Assembly (NCBI GenBank): GCA_013054445.1
Contig: JAAMPI010000556.1
Location: forward strand, 1-32,440
Direction of reading: 5' to 3'
DNA: 32,440 nucleotides
From: Cudoniella acicularis
Taxonomy: Eukaryota; Ascomycota; Leotiomycetes; Helotiales; Helotiaceae
Below, in pieces: positions 11,271 through 21,200 of the stretch. Position numbers and translations under genes: made by a program. The notes beneath the pieces were generated by a model. The model was given only the letters and a program-made list of their open reading frames with translations, was not told the origin of the DNA and did no database searches. Position 1 is the stretch's first letter. Each line of letters begins with the position of its first letter.

Positions 11271-11999
11271 GCTTATTGCCTTTGAATTTGGGTCTTGTTA
11301 TAATCTATAATCGTCTCATAGTTTTGTATTACTTGTAGCAACAAAGATATTTTGCTTTGAAATTCCTTATTTAGAGTTTTATCTGAAAGAGTTCTTATAC
11401 ATCCTTTTCTCAACCATTTAATACCCGTAAAATATATATAATTTATAAGGTAGTGTAAACAAGGATATCTCGGGTATTTATATCACTTTAAGCGGCAAGT
11501 GAGGTATCTGGTGTACTTGAAGCATTATGCTGGTGAATTCTATCCACCTTCACTGTTGTGAAGCAGCGTCATGGACTCACTGTTATGTGACTCCACAAAC
11601 ATCTCTCTCTCTCTGAGTGATCGAACTCGTTGACCTTGACCCTGACCCTTGTGAACAAAATAGTCACGTGAAAGGGTTTTAGGCTAGTGCTTCGCTTCTG
11701 CAACTCATGAGGTAGCTGTTGCAGCCGGCCCGAGGCAAGCACAACTCCTTTATCAAACCCTTATCTCTTGACGCGTCTTCCTCCTCTTCACGCGTCTTAC
11801 CCCTGTACCCGAGACACTTAAGCAAGACACAAATCTCTTCACAATCGACAGAAATTTTGCCGCCCCAGACTATTCTCTCTTTGTTCTGACAATCCGGAAA
11901 CATTCTACTCCTTGCAACTGCCAGCATTCTTCAAATTGGGCATCTAAGTCGCTCATTGTATTAGCGATCCTCTAGGAACTCACTGCTCAAGCCATAGTC
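11271..11999. other. Spacer between the two broken coiled-coil genes
   Basis: No gene is supported. It contains a CT microsatellite near 11601-11614, an imperfect hexamer repeat at 11632-11650 (GACCTT, GACCCT, GACCCT), and a TCACGTG E-box-like site near 11663. An 82-codon minus-strand frame starting with ATG at 11927 lacks any recognisable feature. The part next to 12000 would be the promoter of copy 2. Confidence 0.4.
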
Positions 12000-13745
12000 A
12001 TGTCGCATTCTCCTGCATCAGATGCAGCCTCTGGCGTCCGTGTTGTGTGACCAACAGCAGCAGAAGAAGAGACGGTAGAGGCTCTTCAATTCCTAAAGAA
12101 ACACTATTGCTAATCACTTTACGTAGCCAGTTATTGCTGAACTGCTAAGAAAGGTGCAGAGCACCCTGCTGCCCCTCCTTAATCTCGAAGAAACTTATGT
12201 AAAACACGAATCCGTTAAATTCAACCCACCAGAGCGATACCTCCTTTATAATATGTGTAAAAAAACCTCAGATCAAGCGAGTTTTAAGATGGAGCCGTAG
12301 ACAAAAGAAGAGGCGGATAAAAAGGTAGAGATATGGAAGTCCGCCATTGAAGATATTTCTTTTGAAAATAGGTTCACTTCCGACCTGTAAACTTGAATTT
12401 CAGGGAGGTAGCGGTACTCGTGGAAGGTCTAATGTCTATTCACGGAGACCATCTTTTGAGACTATTAACCCTTCAAGAATTAAACGAGTTTGATATGCAA
12501 GCCACGCAACAACAAAGCACACAAGATGCCATTATCGCTCTATTTCAGAAATTAAGTGCATCCTATGCTTCTGGATTGGCTCTATCAAATGAGTGTCTGG
12601 CTGTTCAAGAGAGAACAACTCGTGCGTATGAAGTTCTCTTAGAAGAATATGATCCTTACACACGGGACTTGAAGATTCTTCGACGTGATAGAATCATTGT
12701 AGATTTGACTTGTGAAAGCACGATGAAAACCCCGACCCGTGTGGGTGAGTCGATGGGGGCTTTTCGAAAGCTGCTAAAGCTTCTCCATACCTCTCCCTCA
12801 GAATCTGTTACCATCGAGAAGTTATCTGAGGCCTACGACGCATTACATAAATTTCTCGAACACGATGAAGAAAGGCAGAGCATTATGGAAATGTTTCACA
12901 ATATCTTGGATGGAGAAATTAATCGTCTGGCCGAGTCATTAGTTGGGCTCCGCAAAATCCTAAAGCTTCTGGAAATCCCTTTGAAGGAAGTCAAGAAAGA
13001 GGAAAAACTTACAGAAATCCGCACTACCTTGAGGACCATTTTTAATGAATATGAACACCTCCGAAGTGGCAGACAAATAGAATCTCTGAAAGGCCAATTG
13101 CAGTCGGCAAAGGATAAGCTTTCTATGGCCGAGAAGACTCTAGCAGAGAATGAGAAAGTAACTGTAGATGCAAAGCAACCAGCAGCAAAGCTTGAGAAAA
13201 CGCGAATTAAATTATCAATCGAGCAGAGCAAAAACGAGAAAGCGGACAAGGCTTTAGAAACGTAAAAGGCACGGTGGGCGGAGAAGTTTTCGGCAGCGAA
13301 CGCAGTTAATGGCCAGCTCCAGAAGCAATTGAGAGAGAAAGACTCTATGATCATTTCGGAGAAGGCCAAGATTGAGAAAGTACATTCCCAGCTGGAGGCG
13401 CAACAAAGCATCAACAACAGGTTTAAGGAGTCCCCCTCACGACAAAGTTAGGGTTACAAGAAGATGGCGAAAGCGAAGCAAGATGCGATCAAGGAAGCCC
13501 AAGTGTGGAGAAGTAGTGAGGTAGCTGAAAAGAGTAGGACTGATATAGCCGTGGAAGTGGTCGTGCGTGATGCTATTGCCTCCAAAGACGAAGAGATCCG
13601 CGCGGCTGCTAATGCCAAGGCCATGGCTGATAAAGCGATGGAGAAGATGTCGCGGAAGAATTTTGAATATTACAACGAGAATGAGAGCCTGAAGGAGCAA
13701 TTGGCGGCCATGAAACTCGAGGCCACCGGACGAGCTTTGATGTGA
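12000..13745 (+). pseudogene. Broken coiled-coil protein gene, copy 2 of a tandem pair
   Basis: I do not recognise the family. A plausible start is ATG 12000 (MSHSPASDAASG). A likely intron acceptor lies at about 12126 (branch-like GCTAATC, then ACGTAG), after which PVIAELLRKVQSTLLPLL opens a helical stretch interrupted by TAG at 12298. Between about 12370 and 12404 the frame changes; a phase-matched GT-AG pair there would make an intron of only 32 bp, so a frameshift is as likely. The main open part (12404-13262) is helical, with two diverged copies of an RK[LI]LKLL module and then classic coiled coil. It is cut by TAA at 13263 and TAG at 13449, yet coiled coil continues in frame to TGA 13743. 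The block at 13485-13541 matches copy 1 in 14 of 19 residues. An expressed shorter product from internal ATGs cannot be excluded. Confidence 0.65.
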
Positions 13746-14448
13746 GGCACTTGTGTTCTAGAACACCTGGGCATATTTCGAATACCAAAGCTCTGTCTTT
13801 TTTGCTCCTGTATTATTTTGATGTTGAAGTAACGAATATGCAAGCAAAATTTGTCTGGTACGAGTAGCCAGGGAGTGTTCTGTTGAATGACGCATCACGT
13901 GAGACTTTACAACATTGGTGGAGCTCTTTCTCCTCATTATAGAAGTCTAAGAAACCACACGGCAGACTTTTCCAGCAGATTAAACCACTAGAAAATTGTT
14001 TGGGGATCACAGAGTGCAAGACTGCTTTTACAAGTCCAGGAGTCCTTGCCGAACAAGGATTCAGGGGGAAGAATTATGTCACGTGCTCGCCTTGAAGAAA
14101 TTAAAGTGACATCAACCCGATAAACTTGGAACATCCTATATCTTAAAACTGCGGCGCAACCAATTAATCACGTACAAATTCTACTCCTCCGAAATTCGAA
14201 ATCGATAAGGAGCCAGGTGGCATCATCGCAGATATGAATGCTGATTTGCTGTATATTAGGCTGTTCTGTTCGGTCATGGAGAAACTTCTGTCGCGTAGCC
14301 AGGACCCCGCTGCTCGAGTCGCGACGTCACCTGCGTGTAGTTCACGATACTTTTTTCCTTTCTACTTTTTTCTTTTCGTGTTGAATGATTTTCCCTTACC
14401 AAATGCATCTGAGATGACATTGATTTCTTGCGACGCAATTATTACACG
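13746..14448. promoter_or_regulatory. Spacer and promoter region of the GT90 gene
   Basis: No gene is supported. TCACGTG- or CACGTG-type sites occur near 13897 and 14080. Short frames at 13813-14019 and 14234-14491 look random. A T-rich stretch at about 14349-14380 precedes the GT90 start. Confidence 0.4.
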
Positions 14449-15996
14449 ATGGCGGCCCGTACCCCTCCACTCCTTCCGCGTCGCAGGTTGACACTTCGCA
14501 ATATCGCAATCTTTCTGTTCGCGTTCATCGTTTGGTCCAAACTCTCTTGTGGACTCTGCAGAATTACAGACTCGATCAATCCATTCTTTTGGCTGTCTGA
14601 GCGAGAAGAATCGCGCGGAAAGCTGCGGGATCAAAATTTATTTATGACCGAGGGACAATGCAGGAGTGAGTTTCCGGGATTGATGAATGAAGTTGATATG
14701 GCGGTGAAAAGGGAAAGGCAGAGGGCGAAGGATGCAGGGAATTCAGACGGAAAGTTCGAATTGGAGAAATTGGCAGATGATTACACGGGATTAATTGAGG
14801 GGCGAATTAAAAATGGAAAGGTGAGTTGCTTTGCAGCATCCTAGAAGGTAACAGACACACCAATGCTGACTGACATGGTGTGGAAAAGCTATACGTTTTG
14901 TCTGCAGAATGGAAGCCTTCGAGAATGATGCTTTACGTACGAGACATTTCTCCCCAGGTTGACAGGAAGCTAACACGACCTCAGGAGCGTCAAGCAGTCC
15001 TTCACCAACTCTACCGAGCGATCATTACCTCACCAACCCCGTTACCGGATACTATTCTAACTCTATCCATAATCGACAACCCTCGCCAGAACGCCTGGTC
15101 TTTCGCCCGGTCCAACGACCCAAGAATAAAGGGCAACTACTGGGTTATGCCCCACTTCGCGTATTGGTCCTGGCCCAAACCTTTCATTGGAACCATGGAC
15201 ACCGCGCTTTCCAAGATACAAGAAGTAGAAAGACAGACCCCGTGGGACAATAAAATCGACAAAGCGGTCTGGAGGGGAACAGCATGGTTCAATAGTGTGG
15301 GAAATACTGCCTTGAGACCGAATTTGTTAAAAGAGACCAAGGGGAAAGATTGGGCGGACGTTGAGGACATGAAATGGAAAATGAATGGTGTCGAAGCAGC
15401 AAATTCAATTGAAATTGATGAATTTTGTAGATATAAATATATTATTTATACTGAGGTAAGTCGTTTCCACTTTGAATAAATGGGCTACAGAAGCTGACGA
15501 GTGCACGAAATAGGGCGTAACATACTCGGGGCGGTTGCCATTCCATCAAGCTTGTGGGAGCATAATTCTTACACCTCCACTAACCTACCAGATGCATACA
15601 ACCCACTTCATGAAACCTCTCTTCTCTTACACACTCCCCTTCTCGCCATCATACAACTCCAAGACCACGCCCAATAGTAATCCGCGCTGGCCCAAGACCT
15701 ATCCTGCGTCGGAAGCGAACGTCGTGTTCGTAGAGCCAGATTGGAGTGATCTTGAACAAACGATCGATTATTTACGGAAACACGATGAAATAGCGAGAGG
15801 GATAGCTGAGAGACAGAGAGGTTTGTATATTGGGGGTGGTTATGGGAGTGAGGCTGCGGAAGTGTGTTACTGGAGGGGTTTGGTGAGGGGTTGGGCAGGG
15901 GTAGTGAAGCCGAAGCATGGAGAGTGGAATGAGACGGGTATTCGATGGGAGACTTTCAGTTTGATTGGAGAGACTTCATGGGAACGGGCGCAATAA
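14449..15996 (+). CDS. CAP10-like glycosyltransferase, family GT90
   Basis: Three exons: 14449-14820, 14889-15455 and 15514-15996, with introns of 68 bp (donor GTGAGT) and 58 bp (donor GTAAGT); both junctions are phase 0. The product is 473 aa. The start is the first ATG in frame (the extended frame upstream has only TTG). Residues about 17-35 form one membrane anchor after a basic stretch (RRRLTLR), giving a type II Golgi topology. The lumenal part shows the GT90/CAP10 pattern: YWVMPHFAYWSWP, then DKAVWRGTAWF, then WADVEDMKW, then YKYIIYTEGVTYSGRLPFHQ spanning the second splice, then a His/Lys-rich segment and WSDLEQTIDYLR. In Cryptococcus, CAP10 relatives take part in capsule or xylosyl glycan synthesis. 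The donor and acceptor used here cannot be read from sequence. No damage is seen. The first acceptor (GGAAAAG) lacks a pyrimidine tract but is the only one that keeps the frame. Confidence 0.88.
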
Positions 15997-16723
15997 AATT
16001 CGGATTGCCTTTTTTTCACTGGTTGAAATGGAGTTTTGAGTAGAGTAGCTACTAGAGCTTGAAGATTAGGTGGGTCAGGCGCCTTTAAGAGAGCTGTGCT
16101 TCAGAAGCAAAATATAAAAACCTTCAAAAATTTGATCTAAAGACCGAAATAGTGTCACAGCGAGGTGTGTTATGTATTTAGCCACTCACTTACTGACAAA
16201 GGTGAAGTGTGAAAAGTCAAGTGTTACTTTGAGGCGATAGTCTGATGGAAGTGTTCCATGACCATCGGAGAATCTCTCTGCTTCTTGAATATATGAGCTT
16301 TGCCGATTTTAGGTTCATAATCCCTGTAATTTTAAGATCAGAATCAAAACGATTCCGTACTTCTCGTCGTTCGGACTGGCTACTTCCATTCGCAGCACGA
16401 CTAGTGCATTGATTGGGGAGAAAATCCCACTAATGCAGTAAATATTTGAACAACATTTATTTAGAAGAGTCTTGAGTCGGAACACGCAGCTTTTGCTTCG
16501 GAACAATTTTATAGTCAAATCTCACAGTTCAACCGTACTCCAAATTTACCCCACTCATCCCCCCCTTTCCTTCTGCTTACTCAGCATTACATATTTTGCC
16601 GAGGCGATGAACAACAACTCCATCCCATCACCCCCAACTTAACTTCCCTTAAACTTGAACGGAAAATAATCTACTCATCCAACGGCAACCTATAAATCTC
16701 AGCAAATTTACACCACCACAGCC
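15997..16723. promoter_or_regulatory. Spacer and promoter region of the hydrolase gene
   Basis: No gene is supported. A TATAAAT sits at 16691-16697, only 27 bp before the hydrolase ATG, which is unusually close if it is used as a TATA box. The stretch at about 16540-16680 is C- and CT-rich. The 67-codon minus-strand frame at 16315-16518 has no recognisable content. Confidence 0.4.
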
Positions 16724-17506
16724 ATGGCAACTACATTGTCAGTCAAAACCAGCGATGGCATCAATTGGCATGTGGAGCAGCAAGGCTCGGGGCCCCACCT
16801 CATCCTCATCCCCTCGGGAGAAGGCGACTGCGAGTCTTTCTCCAAAGGCGCCAAGATTCTATCTGCCACCTTCACAGTCACAACCTTCGACATGCCCGGC
16901 ATGGTCCGCTCCCCCTGTCCACCCGAACAAATCCAAAACGTCGACGCCCCTTTGATGGCCAAACAAATCAATGGCCTCCTGGACGAACTTCACATCGAAA
17001 AAGCAACCATCTTCGGTAGCAGTTCCGGCAGCTGGGCAGCCTTTGGCCTCGCTGCGTATTACCCAGAACGAATCCAAAGCATTATCGTACACGAGGTGCC
17101 TCTGGTCATCTTCCCATCCTTATTTGAACTCCTCAAACTAGACGACAAAGGAATCGTGGATAACTGCCGACCTCTTTTTGAGAATTTCTTCAATGAAGAT
17201 GCTGCTGCTTGGAACGGTATCGGAAAGGAGTATCATGAGAGACTCGAGAAGAATTATGTCACGTGGATCCGAGGCTATGCTGCTACGAAAAATCCATTCC
17301 CTTTAACGAATGAGGAGATGAAAAGGAGGCCCGTTACTTGGACGATCGGTGCTTTAAATCAAATCGGGGTGTGGTTTAATAATATTAAGAAGGCGCATGA
17401 GTTGGGGATTGAGATGGAGTTGCTGAATTCGAAGCATTTCCCGTATGTTAGTGTGCCAGAGGAATGGGCGGAGCATGTTAAGAAATCAGCTTTGAAGTAT
17501 TTGTAA
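16724..17506 (+). CDS. Alpha/beta hydrolase fold protein
   Basis: Single-exon gene of 260 aa, a normal length for a stand-alone alpha/beta hydrolase. Visible fold markers are the oxyanion-hole area (HLILIPSGEG at 25-34), FDMPGMVRSP (55-64), the nucleophile elbow GSSSG at 98-102 with Ser100 as the likely nucleophile, and a C-terminal SKHFPYVSVPEEWAEH with His238 as the likely catalytic base. The usual acid after the seventh strand is not obvious: the expected place reads IGALNQ (208-213) with no Asp or Glu, so the acid may sit elsewhere (Glu124 in VHEVP is one option) or activity may be altered. There is no signal peptide or membrane segment, so it is probably cytosolic. The substrate is unknown; relatives include esterases, lactonases and epoxide hydrolases. 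The start context (GCCATGGC) is good. Confidence 0.85.
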   Translation: MATTLSVKTSDGINWHVEQQGSGPHLILIPSGEGDCESFSKGAKILSATFTVTTFDMPGMVRSPCPPEQIQNVDAPLMAKQINGLLDELHIEKATIFGSSSGSWAAFGLAAYYPERIQSIIVHEVPLVIFPSLFELLKLDDKGIVDNCRPLFENFFNEDAAAWNGIGKEYHERLEKNYVTWIRGYAATKNPFPLTNEEMKRRPVTWTIGALNQIGVWFNNIKKAHELGIEMELLNSKHFPYVSVPEEWAEHVKKSALKYL

Positions 17507-18264
17507 CTGCTTTATTAGAGAGTAATCAAAACGTTGCGGGTGCTAGCTTATGTTGAAATGGGGAAGAAATTACCTGAAGAAGTTTTGTGCACTTGAAAGG
17601 GGGCTTCAGGCGTGCAAGTGCTGTAATTTAGTGAGTGTTATGCCGAAACTTAGCGGTCCCATCCCTGGAAGACCCAAGACACGCTGAAGACCGCTGAAAA
17701 TTGATACGTGAACTTAACATATCAAAAGAATAAAAAGAATACTCATTGTTTGATAAATGAGTGCTTAGAATAGGAAATTAATTCCGCTATTTTACAGTAA
17801 ATAAGGAGATGACAAGCCGAAGTGAAGAAGGCTTTATGGCGGGGTGGAGCTGCACTATTATTTCGCGACAGTGCGCTGTAATTTCAATGGCTGCATGCTG
17901 AAATACAGCGACATGCATGCTGGCGATCGCTAATATTTTTGAGTAAAACCAGCGTCACTTTTGCCGTGTTCCATCGGCGGAGTTCGTGAAGAACTTACCT
18001 CTCCCGACACTTCTTAAGTCTGAAAAGATAGGTGGCTAAGAACGATAATCAAGCGATTCTGATTAAATAAAGAAAGAAGCACTGGGATATAGTTGGCTAA
18101 GGTTTCTTTACAGAGTCATTTGGAAAGAAAGAGGCATATTTCATTTAGTTATGCTACCTTTCCTGCCTAAATATTCAACCCATGCAACAACTAGACGTCC
18201 TAAGAACATCCTCTTCTATAAAAATTCCCTATTTCCACGAAGAGAACAAAAAGAGGAAAAGAAA
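17507..18264. other. Convergent 3' spacer with a hairpin
   Basis: This lies between the plus-strand hydrolase and the minus-strand ABC gene and so holds both 3' ends. No gene is supported. A stem-loop is visible at 17875-17909, with a second CATGCATG palindrome just after it. Confidence 0.45.
17875..17909. repeat. Imperfect inverted repeat (stem-loop)
   Basis: The left arm GCTGTAATTTCA (17875-17886) pairs with the right arm TGAAATACAGC (17899-17909) with one unpaired base, around a 12-nt loop. It lies in the spacer between convergent genes and could form a hairpin in either transcript. Confidence 0.5.
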
Positions 18265-21200
18265 TCAAAGACTAGTTTTCCTAACCCAGCCCCTCTTATC
18301 CCTCGGCCTAACCGGCGTCATCAACCTCTCCTCCCTCGCAAACGGATTCACAAAGCTCCCCGCAGCACTCGAAGGCGTAATCCTAATCTTTAACCCAAGC
18401 AACTTAGCAAACGGTCCATCCCTCCTCCTCAGCTCCTCAAAGCCCCCCCTCTCCACAATCCTCCCGTTCTCCACAACCACAATCTCATCCGCGATACGCA
18501 TCATCTCCGTCTTATGACTGATATTTATCACAGCCATCCCCTTTTCGCCAGGCCGGTTACTCTTCCCCATGATTTTCGCAACCGTCTCGCGGATCGCGGC
18601 CTCGTTGACGGCGTCAAGGGCGCTGGTTGCTTCGTCTAGGATAAGGACTTTGGGTCTGCGGATGAGAGCGCGCGCGATGCAAATTCGTTGTGCCTGGCCG
18701 CCGCTGAGACCCATGCCTCCTTCTCCAATCACGGTGTTGTAGCCTTGCTCTAGACTCATAATGAAATCGTGGATTCCAGCTTCGGTTGTTGCGTGGATGG
18801 CTTCGTCTTTTGTAGCGAGGGGATGACCCTCTGGGAGGCCGTAGGTGATGTTTTCGTAAATGGAGGAGGGGAAGAGGAGAGCGGCTTGGGGGACGATGGA
18901 GATGAAAGAGCGGAGGGAGGCGATGTTGCAGTCGGAGATGGAGAACCCGTTGAAGGTCAGTGGTGGGGGTTTGTGTGGATCGGATGGGTCGTGGTGGGTA
19001 GAGAGCGGGGAGGATTGAGGCAATTGTTGATTTGCCACTACCAGAAGGTCCGACGATTGCAGTGCAGGTTCCGGGGTTGATGGTGAGGGTGATGTTGGAG
19101 AGTCTCTTATCGAGTGGGCGGTTAGGATAGGTGAAGGAAAGGTTGTTAAATTGGATTGGAAAAGGTGTTGAGAGACGTTTTGTTCCCTGGAGCTCGTGGG
19201 AAGTCCTACATGGAAGATTCGCAAGGTAAAGCATCTGAGTTGCTGTTGTCCGCGAAGTGTTGATTTGAGGGATCATGGATATTACAGCAGTTGAGTTTGC
19301 GATACTGAAGATGAGCAGATTGATAACTTGAAAGATACGATTGACCGTATCTCCTCCATGGCTGATGAGAAGAGTGGCATAGTAGAAGACTAGAGCAGTC
19401 GTGAACATGCTCACAGCATCTTTAAGACCGAAGCAAAGGCCAGAATATATCGCTCTGGAGACTCCAGTTCTGTACGTTTCCGATGCAGACTTGCTGTGTT
19501 TTTTCTTGAAATAGGTCTCCAAGGTAAACGCTCGCACAATCCGGATGTTGGAAAAAGCTTCACTGAACATGGCGCTGGTCTTTTCGTCAGCTTCATTGCA
19601 CTTGTCCTCCCAAATGCTACTAGTTCGATCAAAGATGCGAACAGCCAGGAACAACACAGGTGCAGAAGCGAAAGCAACGAGAGTCAATCTCCAGTTAATG
19701 GAGAGCGCCCATACAATCCCAATTGTCATCATACAAGCAACCATAAATGCCGGGCCAGCGAATCTCCCAAGCAAGTTACGCATCTCTTCTGCGTTTCTAT
19801 CCAAGCACAGCGTCAAACGATCTGGAGAGTTCCTTGGCTTGTCAAACCAAGGCTTTGGCTGAGAGAGTATTCGTTTCACTGCTTTAACCCGAAGAGCATT
19901 TACCCAAGCTTGTCCAGCATGTTCAAAGCCATAACGCATAGAGAAAAAGCAGAACCCATCGACTATGGCGATACCCAACAGGGATAGTGCCCATTTTCGA
20001 CCTTCTGCTGCTTGATTCTCTGTGAGATAGAACGTACTAAGAAGTTGAGCAAAAACGTAGGCGAATGCGGGGGTAGAGGCCGAAGTAGCAATAGTCGCAA
20101 AAAATCCCAATATGAGAATGACTCTGTCTTTCCCACAAAGTGCTGGCCAAATGCTTTTGAATATTGTTTTGAGCGAAGCAGGCTTCATGCGTTTCTCTTC
20201 TTTCAATGGATTCGTCGGTGGGTCTTTCACGGGTTGCTTTTCTTCGACAATTGGATTATGCCTGGGCTTAATGGAAGTATTGATCGCTGGCAGTATAGGT
20301 TTAGGACGTATTGAACCATTTGAATTCTCTCGAGGAACAAACGATAAGTTCAGAGATCCGGGTCCGCGCCCCCTTTCAGAGAGTGATGGGGGTGGAGGAC
20401 TTCCTGCGCGAAATGTGTAATCCACTTTTCCATCTTTAGCTGCCGGTGCCAAAGTCTTTGGCCGTCTAGGTGTTTGGGATTTAAATACAGCTTCCTCTGG
20501 GATGGATAGAGTTGGCCAAATTGCGTCTTGTCGTTCAAAAGTTGTCCGCGCCGCGATGAAATCAAGCGAGAAGCGATTGTTTCCAAGGACATTCGGGCTT
20601 CTTTGAAGGGTGTTTGGCACAGCTCTTGTAAAACCGAATATCTCTGAAATAGGGCCGTGACGAATTGGGAATTCGTCCTCCGAGAGGTCTGGTAGTCCAG
20701 TAGTAGGAGAGAATGGTTCAGATCTGCGCCTTTCAATACTCATTTCTTCGTTTTCATCTTCTGCATCAAGCGGAGAATTGCCACCAGCTTTCAAAAAGGT
20801 GAAGAAAGTTCCATGTTCCTTTTCAGCAAGCGTCTTGCGATACCCCTCTTGTACAACTCTGCCGTGGTCCAGGACGTAGACATAGTCTTCATCGCAAATC
20901 TGGGAAACATCATGTGTGATAATGATTGTGGTTTTCCCTTTTCGCCATTTTCTTATTTCATCCATCACCTTTCCCCTGCTCGTATGATCCAGGGCACTCG
21001 TAGACTCATCAAGTATAATTATTGGCGAATCCCGAAGTCGAGCTCTTGCAAGAGCAATTCTCTGTTGCTGCCCCCCACTCAATGACTTGCCATTCGATCC
21101 AACCATGGTGTACAGGCCATCGGGAAGATCAATTATGGTTTGCAATAGATCAGCTGTCTGAGATGCTTTCATGACATCTTCTAATTTAATCTGACCATGT

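Noticed and set aside
11679..11927. 82-codon minus-strand frame starting with ATG
   Set aside because: No domain or repeat similarity; it lies in the expected promoter of coiled-coil copy 2.
12372..12403. 32-bp intron in coiled-coil copy 2
   Set aside because: The phase fits, but the length is below the usual fungal minimum and the donor GTTCAC is poor; a frameshift is equally likely.
18961..19051. Intron as an explanation for the ABC frame change
   Set aside because: No GT donor exists between the Walker A motif and the resumed frame that would keep the motif, and the gap between conserved blocks is too short for an intron.
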